A stretch of DNA of 17,570 nucleotides from an uncultured Eubacteriales bacterium (GTDB lineage Bacteria; Bacillota; Clostridia; Oscillospirales; CAG-272). Within the stretch, counting starts at the first letter, position 1. Every line of letters starts with the position of its first letter. The notes below the pieces were generated by a model. That model was not told the origin of the DNA. It ran no database searches and saw nothing but the letters and a program-made list of their open reading frames with translations. This document shows, one piece after another, positions 14,838-17,570 of the stretch. The position numbers and the translations under genes were made by a program. The stretch spans positions 1 to 17,570 of the forward strand of contig CAKSVM010000064.1 in the NCBI GenBank assembly GCA_934503195.1, in the 5' to 3' direction.

Positions 14838-14969
14838 TTTTATGACCATGACTTTTGCGTAGCAAAAGTTTCCTTTCTTGCTTTTTGTGGCACGGTTGGC
14901 GCAGCCAAATCGCGGTTGTAAAACCGCGATAGGGACACAAAATGCTGATTGAAAGCGTCAGCTTTCAAT
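14838..14969 (-). repeat. 132-bp three-hairpin leader element, copy 2 (between the radical SAM gene's SD and ATG)
   Basis: Same length and orientation as copy 1 (9130-9261), with 8 mismatches: one in the H1 loop, three in the H2 loop, two forming a compensatory pair in the H2 stem (C-G becomes T-A), and two in linkers. All three stems remain perfect. It is preceded by AAAGGAGTACAAG and followed directly by the ATG. Without it the SD spacing to the ATG would be six bases. Unlike copy 1, its frame starting at a TTG (14966-14968) stays open for 42 codons and ends in TAA (14840-14842), two bases before the downstream ATG. Confidence 0.9.
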
Positions 14970-14975
14970 CTTGTA

Positions 14976-14982
14976 CTCCTTT
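14976..14982 (-). promoter_or_regulatory. displaced Shine-Dalgarno of the radical SAM gene
   Basis: AAAGGAG lies about 138 bases upstream of the radical SAM ATG, with the 132-bp element in between. It is seven bases upstream of a TTG that opens the leader frame in this copy. Confidence 0.55.
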
Positions 14983-14997
14983 ATGGCTTATAATAAT

Positions 14998-15026
14998 ATG
15001 ATAGCACATTTCAAAAAAAAAATCAA
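14998..15026 (-). promoter_or_regulatory. promoter of the radical SAM gene
   Basis: On the minus strand, -35 TTGATT (15021-15026), 17-bp spacer ending in TGC, -10 TATCAT (14998-15003). The start of transcription would fall near 14991, so the whole 132-bp element would be in the mRNA leader. The spacer contains a run of eight Ts. Confidence 0.6.
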
Positions 15027-15045
15027 GTTTTTTTTGAAAAACCCC

Positions 15046-15074
15046 TTGACAAATCGATCAGAATGTGGTATAAT
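15046..15074 (+). promoter_or_regulatory. full-consensus promoter of tRNA-Gly
   Basis: -35 TTGACA (15046-15051), 17-bp spacer ending in TGG, -10 TATAAT (15069-15074): a complete match to the sigma-A consensus with extended -10. An A/T-rich tract at 15011-15040 sits where an UP element would be. Confidence 0.9.
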
Positions 15075-15112
15075 ATTTAAGCAGTCGAGAGAAGACAGCA
15101 AAAACAAAATAC

Positions 15113-15186
<74 letters not shown>

Positions 15187-15191
15187 GATTG

Positions 15192-15217
15192 ACCGCTTAC
15201 ATCGTAAGCGGTTTTTT
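15192..15217 (+). terminator. intrinsic terminator of tRNA-Gly
   Basis: Perfect 9-bp stem ACCGCTTAC/GTAAGCGGT (15192-15200 with 15204-15212), three-base loop, then six Ts (15212-15217). It lies five bases after the CCA end. Confidence 0.93.
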
Positions 15218-15228
15218 CTTGCTTTCTA

Positions 15229-15257
15229 TTGACTTTTGCCGCCGCTTGTGATATAAT
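15229..15257 (+). promoter_or_regulatory. promoter of the serine hydrolase gene
   Basis: -35 TTGACT (15229-15234), 17-bp spacer ending in TGA, -10 TATAAT (15252-15257). The leader is about 20 bases and contains the SD AAGGAG at 15271-15276. Confidence 0.85.
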
Positions 15258-15282
15258 GTAAAAAAACTTCAAGGAGAAGCTC

Positions 15283-16365
15283 ATGAAAAATCTTGACAAG
15301 CTCGTCGACGAGTTCGTAAATCTAGGGATCCCGTCGATCGACATCCGCGTCCTTCACCACGGAAAGGAAATCTACCGCCGCATGGAGGGCTATTCCGACG
15401 CTGAAAAGACAAAGCCGATAAACGGAAGCGAAACCTACAACGTCTATTCCTGCTCGAAGCCGATCACGGTCACGGCCGCGATGACGCTCTGGGAGAAGGG
15501 AAAATTCGGCCTTGACGACAGGCTCTCGGACTATCTGCCCGAATTTTCGGAGATGAAGGTGAACGACGCCGGAAATCTCCGCCCGGCGGCAAGGGAAATC
15601 ACGATCCGCGACCTCTTCACAATGTCGGCCGGACTTACCTACAACCTCGGCTCGGGGAATCTCGCGCTCGCGAAAAAGGAGACGAACGGCCGCTGCCCGA
15701 CCCGTGAGACGATGAAATATCTCGCCCGCGACCCGCTCGCCTTCGATCCCGGCGAAAAGTACAATTACAGCCTCTGCCACGACGTCATCGCCGCGCTCGT
15801 CGAGGTGATCTCGGGCGAAAGGTTCGGTGAGTACGTTAAGAAGACGATCTTTGAGCCGCTCGGGATGGAGAACTCGACCTTCCTTCCGACCGACGACGAG
15901 ATTTCAAAGCTTTGCGCGCAGTACAGATATGATTCCGAGACGAAAGTGTTCACCCCGATTGGCGGGCGGAACGGATTCAGACTCGGCTCGGAGTACGAAA
16001 GCGGCGGCGCGGGCTGTCTCACGACGGTTGACGATTACCTGAAATTCCTCGAGGGCTGGCGGACGATGAAGCTCCTGAAGCCCGGAACCCTCGCGCTTAT
16101 GACGACGAACGAGCTCGACGAGAAGCGGATAAAATACTATTCGCTCAACGCCTACGGTTACGGCTACGGACTCGGCCTGAGATGCGAATATAACGGCTCG
16201 GGAAGCAGCGATTTCGGCTGGGGCGGCGCGGCGGGAGCTTACCTTGCCTGCGATCTCAAGCACGATTTCACGCTCTTCCACGCTCAGCACGTGATGAATT
16301 CCCCGAATCAGCCGCTCAGAAACTATCTGACGGCCGCGATCCGTAAGGATCTTTCGGAAATATAA
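15283..16365 (+). CDS. beta-lactamase-fold serine hydrolase (class C/esterase type)
   Basis: A 360-aa penicillin-binding-protein-like serine hydrolase. The nucleophile motif SxxK is S56-C-S-K59 (VYSCSKPIT). The second motif appears as Y162-S-L-C-H-D, so the general-base Tyr is kept while the usual Asn of YxN is Leu. A GWGGAAGAY segment in the last quarter takes the place of the KTG-type motif. There is no signal peptide or lipobox, so it is likely cytoplasmic; this argues against a secreted beta-lactamase and for an esterase or peptidase role. ATG with AAGGAG six bases upstream. It is a single-gene unit with its own promoter and ends at a hairpin shared with convergent tpiA. The substrate cannot be assigned. 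Confidence 0.9.
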   Translation: MKNLDKLVDEFVNLGIPSIDIRVLHHGKEIYRRMEGYSDAEKTKPINGSETYNVYSCSKPITVTAAMTLWEKGKFGLDDRLSDYLPEFSEMKVNDAGNLRPAAREITIRDLFTMSAGLTYNLGSGNLALAKKETNGRCPTRETMKYLARDPLAFDPGEKYNYSLCHDVIAALVEVISGERFGEYVKKTIFEPLGMENSTFLPTDDEISKLCAQYRYDSETKVFTPIGGRNGFRLGSEYESGGAGCLTTVDDYLKFLEGWRTMKLLKPGTLALMTTNELDEKRIKYYSLNAYGYGYGLGLRCEYNGSGSSDFGWGGAAGAYLACDLKHDFTLFHAQHVMNSPNQPLRNYLTAAIRKDLSEI

Positions 16366-16370
16366 AAAAC

Positions 16371-16394
16371 TTCCCGGGGAATAATCCCCGGGAA
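16371..16394. terminator. shared terminator between the serine hydrolase gene and tpiA
   Basis: Perfect 10-bp stem TTCCCGGGGA/TCCCCGGGAA with loop ATAA. On the minus strand it is followed by six Us (from the A-run at 16364-16369), making a strong terminator for tpiA. On the plus strand only TATTTAT follows, so it is weaker for the hydrolase gene. Confidence 0.85.
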
Positions 16395-16409
16395 TATTTA
16401 TGTCGGAAT

Positions 16410-17177
16410 TTACTGAGCCGCGTTGACGATCGTCGTGAAGTCAGCGGTCTTGAGGGACGCGCCGCCAATGAGTCCGCCGTCGACATTGACCTTGGAGAGG
16501 AGCTCAGCCGCGTTCTTGGCGTTCATCGAGCCGCCGTACTGGACGGTGAAGGCCTCAGCCGCTTCCGCGCTGTAGAGCTTAGCGATGACGCCGCGGATGA
16601 TTCCGCAGACCTCGTCAGCCTGATCGGGGGTCGCGGTCTTTCCGGTTCCGATTGCCCAGACCGGCTCGTAAGCGATGATTACGTTCTTAAGCTCGTCGGC
16701 CGAAACGCCCTGAAGCGCGATCTTGGTCTGAAGCGAGACGATCTCCTCGGTGATGCCCTGCTCACGCTCAGCGAGAAGCTCGCCGACGCAGAGGATGACC
16801 TTGAGTCCGCCCTCGAGAGCCGCCTTGACGCGGAGGTTGACAGTCTCGTTGGTCTCGCCGAAGTACTGACGGCGCTCGCTGTGGCCGATGACGACGTATT
16901 CCGCGCCGACTTCGTTCAGCATATCAGCCGAGATTTCTCCGGTGTAAGCGCCGCTCTTAGCGAAGTGAACGTTCTCAGCGCCGATCTTGATGTTGGTGCC
17001 CTTAGCCGCTTCGACAGCCGGAGCTATGTCTACAAACGGAACGCAGAGGACGATATCGCAGCCGTCCTTGCCGGCGACCATCGGAGCGAGTTCGGAAATG
17101 AAAGCCTTGGTCGCCGAGGGAGTCATGTTCATCTTCCAGTTGCCGGCGATTACGGTCTTGCGTGTAGCCTTATTCAT
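16410..17177 (-). CDS. tpiA: triosephosphate isomerase
   Basis: A 255-aa cytoplasmic TIM-barrel enzyme interconverting dihydroxyacetone phosphate and glyceraldehyde 3-phosphate in glycolysis. All catalytic residues are present: K15 in GNWKMN (12-17), H99 in VIGHSERR, and E171 in AYEPVWAIGTG. The phosphate-binding segments YGGSM and GGLIGGASL are also present. Length is normal for the family. ATG with AGAGG upstream. It follows the pgk gene on the same strand after about 260 bp containing hairpins, so it may have its own promoter as well as readthrough from the glycolytic cluster. Confidence 0.98.
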   Translation of the reverse strand: MNKATRKTVIAGNWKMNMTPSATKAFISELAPMVAGKDGCDIVLCVPFVDIAPAVEAAKGTNIKIGAENVHFAKSGAYTGEISADMLNEVGAEYVVIGHSERRQYFGETNETVNLRVKAALEGGLKVILCVGELLAEREQGITEEIVSLQTKIALQGVSADELKNVIIAYEPVWAIGTGKTATPDQADEVCGIIRGVIAKLYSAEAAEAFTVQYGGSMNAKNAAELLSKVNVDGGLIGGASLKTADFTTIVNAAQ

Positions 17178-17225
17178 TTTGATTACCTCTTTGAGATTTT
17201 ATGTTTCTTTGATTAAAAGCTATGG

Positions 17226-17254
17226 ATTACACTGAGCTATATCAAGAATAACAA
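17226..17254 (-). promoter_or_regulatory. possible promoter of tpiA
   Basis: On the minus strand, -35 TTGTTA (17249-17254), 17-bp spacer, -10 TGTAAT (17226-17231). Both hexamers are imperfect and there is no TGn, so this is a weak prediction. The leader would be about 40 bases. Confidence 0.35.
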
Positions 17255-17296
17255 GCTAAAAAACCGACACCCCACACTAACCCATTCACTCTAACT

Positions 17297-17325
17297 AACA
17301 ATAGAAGTATAAACACACTATTGTT
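17297..17325. repeat. 8-bp inverted repeat upstream of tpiA
   Basis: AACAATAG (17297-17304) and CTATTGTT (17318-17325) form a perfect inverted repeat separated by 13 bases. It lies upstream of the weak tpiA promoter and could be an operator or an RNA hairpin. No U-run follows on either strand. Confidence 0.4.
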
Positions 17326-17360
17326 TGAAAAGGTTTGGGGGTGGGTGAGGGTGTGTCGAC

Positions 17361-17422
17361 GAGTTGCCGCAAACGGCAACTCGGGGCGGGAACCCCTTTC
17401 CTTAAAAGGAGTCTCCCGCCCC
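17361..17422. other. twin hairpins downstream of pgk
   Basis: Two perfect 9-bp stems stand back to back: GAGTTGCCG/CGGCAACTC (17361-17382, loop CAAA) and GGGGCGGGA/TCCCGCCCC (17383-17391 with 17414-17422, enclosing 22 bases that hold a further short stem). Neither is followed by a U-run, so they may act as a pause or mRNA 3'-end protection structure between pgk and tpiA instead of a classical terminator. Confidence 0.6.
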
Positions 17423-17436
17423 CTGACTATAATAAA

Positions 17437-17570
17437 TTAGTCCTTGTCTTTCAGGCAAGCGATGCCGGGGAGCTCGAGACCTTCAAGGAATTCGAGGGAC
17501 GCGCCGCCGCCTGTGGAGATGTGAGTCATCTTATCATCGTAGCCGAGCTTTTCAACAGCCTCCGCCGAAT
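17437..17570 (-). CDS. pgk: phosphoglycerate kinase, C-terminal fragment (runs off the window)
   Basis: The frame is open from the window edge to a TAA at 17437-17439 and encodes the last 43 or so residues of phosphoglycerate kinase. It includes the nucleotide-binding C-terminal signature THISTGGGASLEFLEG and ends PGIACLKDKD. Pgk makes 3-phosphoglycerate and ATP in glycolysis; the same-strand neighbour tpiA fits the common pgk-tpiA order. The gene is cut only by the window edge, and nothing suggests a broken gene. Confidence 0.95.
   Translation of the reverse strand, partial: SAEAVEKLGYDDKMTHISTGGGASLEFLEGLELPGIACLKDKD

Noticed and set aside
13896..14921. 341-codon plus-strand frame opposite the radical SAM gene
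   Set aside because: Antisense shadow of a gene with intact cluster cysteines; no recognisable domain.

Overview
The window looks like a chromosomal segment of an uncultured member of the Clostridia (Bacillota), probably an anaerobe of gut type. This is inferred from the GC-rich coding sequence, purine-rich Shine-Dalgarno sites (AGGAGG/AAGGAG), sigma-A-like promoters, the neighbouring pgk-tpiA genes, and a gene set typical of that class (KtrAB, COG4100 lyase, YhcC-type radical SAM protein, EF-G-like GTPase). No phage, transposase, CRISPR or toxin-antitoxin genes are visible.

Layout. 1-266: 3.3 near-perfect tandem copies of an 80-bp non-coding repeat, then a hairpin-rich stretch to 402. 403-4539: a divergent pair, an AraC-family regulator (minus) and a 983-aa cytoplasmic GH106-like glycoside hydrolase (plus). 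Their shared intergenic region holds three promoter-like sites and a pair of direct repeats resembling an AraC-type operator. 4552-4581: bidirectional terminator. 4587-11432: a six-gene minus-strand operon, read from 11497 downwards: endonuclease/exonuclease/phosphatase-fold protein, ktrB, ktrA, murD, COG4100 PLP lyase and a CDF metal exporter with an Mn-type metal-site signature. 11570-13639: an EF-G-like GTPase with its own promoter and terminator. 13878-14837: a TIGR01212/YhcC-like radical SAM protein. 15113-15186: tRNA-Gly(TCC) with a full-consensus promoter and a terminator. 15283-16365: a beta-lactamase-fold serine hydrolase. 16410-17177 and 17437-17570: tpiA and the 3' end of pgk, both minus.

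The most unusual feature is a 132-bp element present twice (9130-9261 and 14838-14969, 8 mismatches, same orientation). Each copy lies exactly between a strong Shine-Dalgarno sequence and the start codon of an unrelated gene (ktrA and the radical SAM gene). It can form three hairpins; all three stems are kept in both copies, including one compensatory base-pair change. It therefore looks like a mobile or domesticated 5'-leader RNA element that separates a gene from its ribosome-binding site. In the second copy the element also carries a 42-codon leader frame that stops two bases before the downstream start codon.

Functionally the window is a mix of housekeeping genes (glycolysis, cell wall, K+ and metal homeostasis, translation) and one sugar-related accessory pair. 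Seven of the nine proposed promoters have an extended -10 (TGn), and all nine have a 17-bp spacer.
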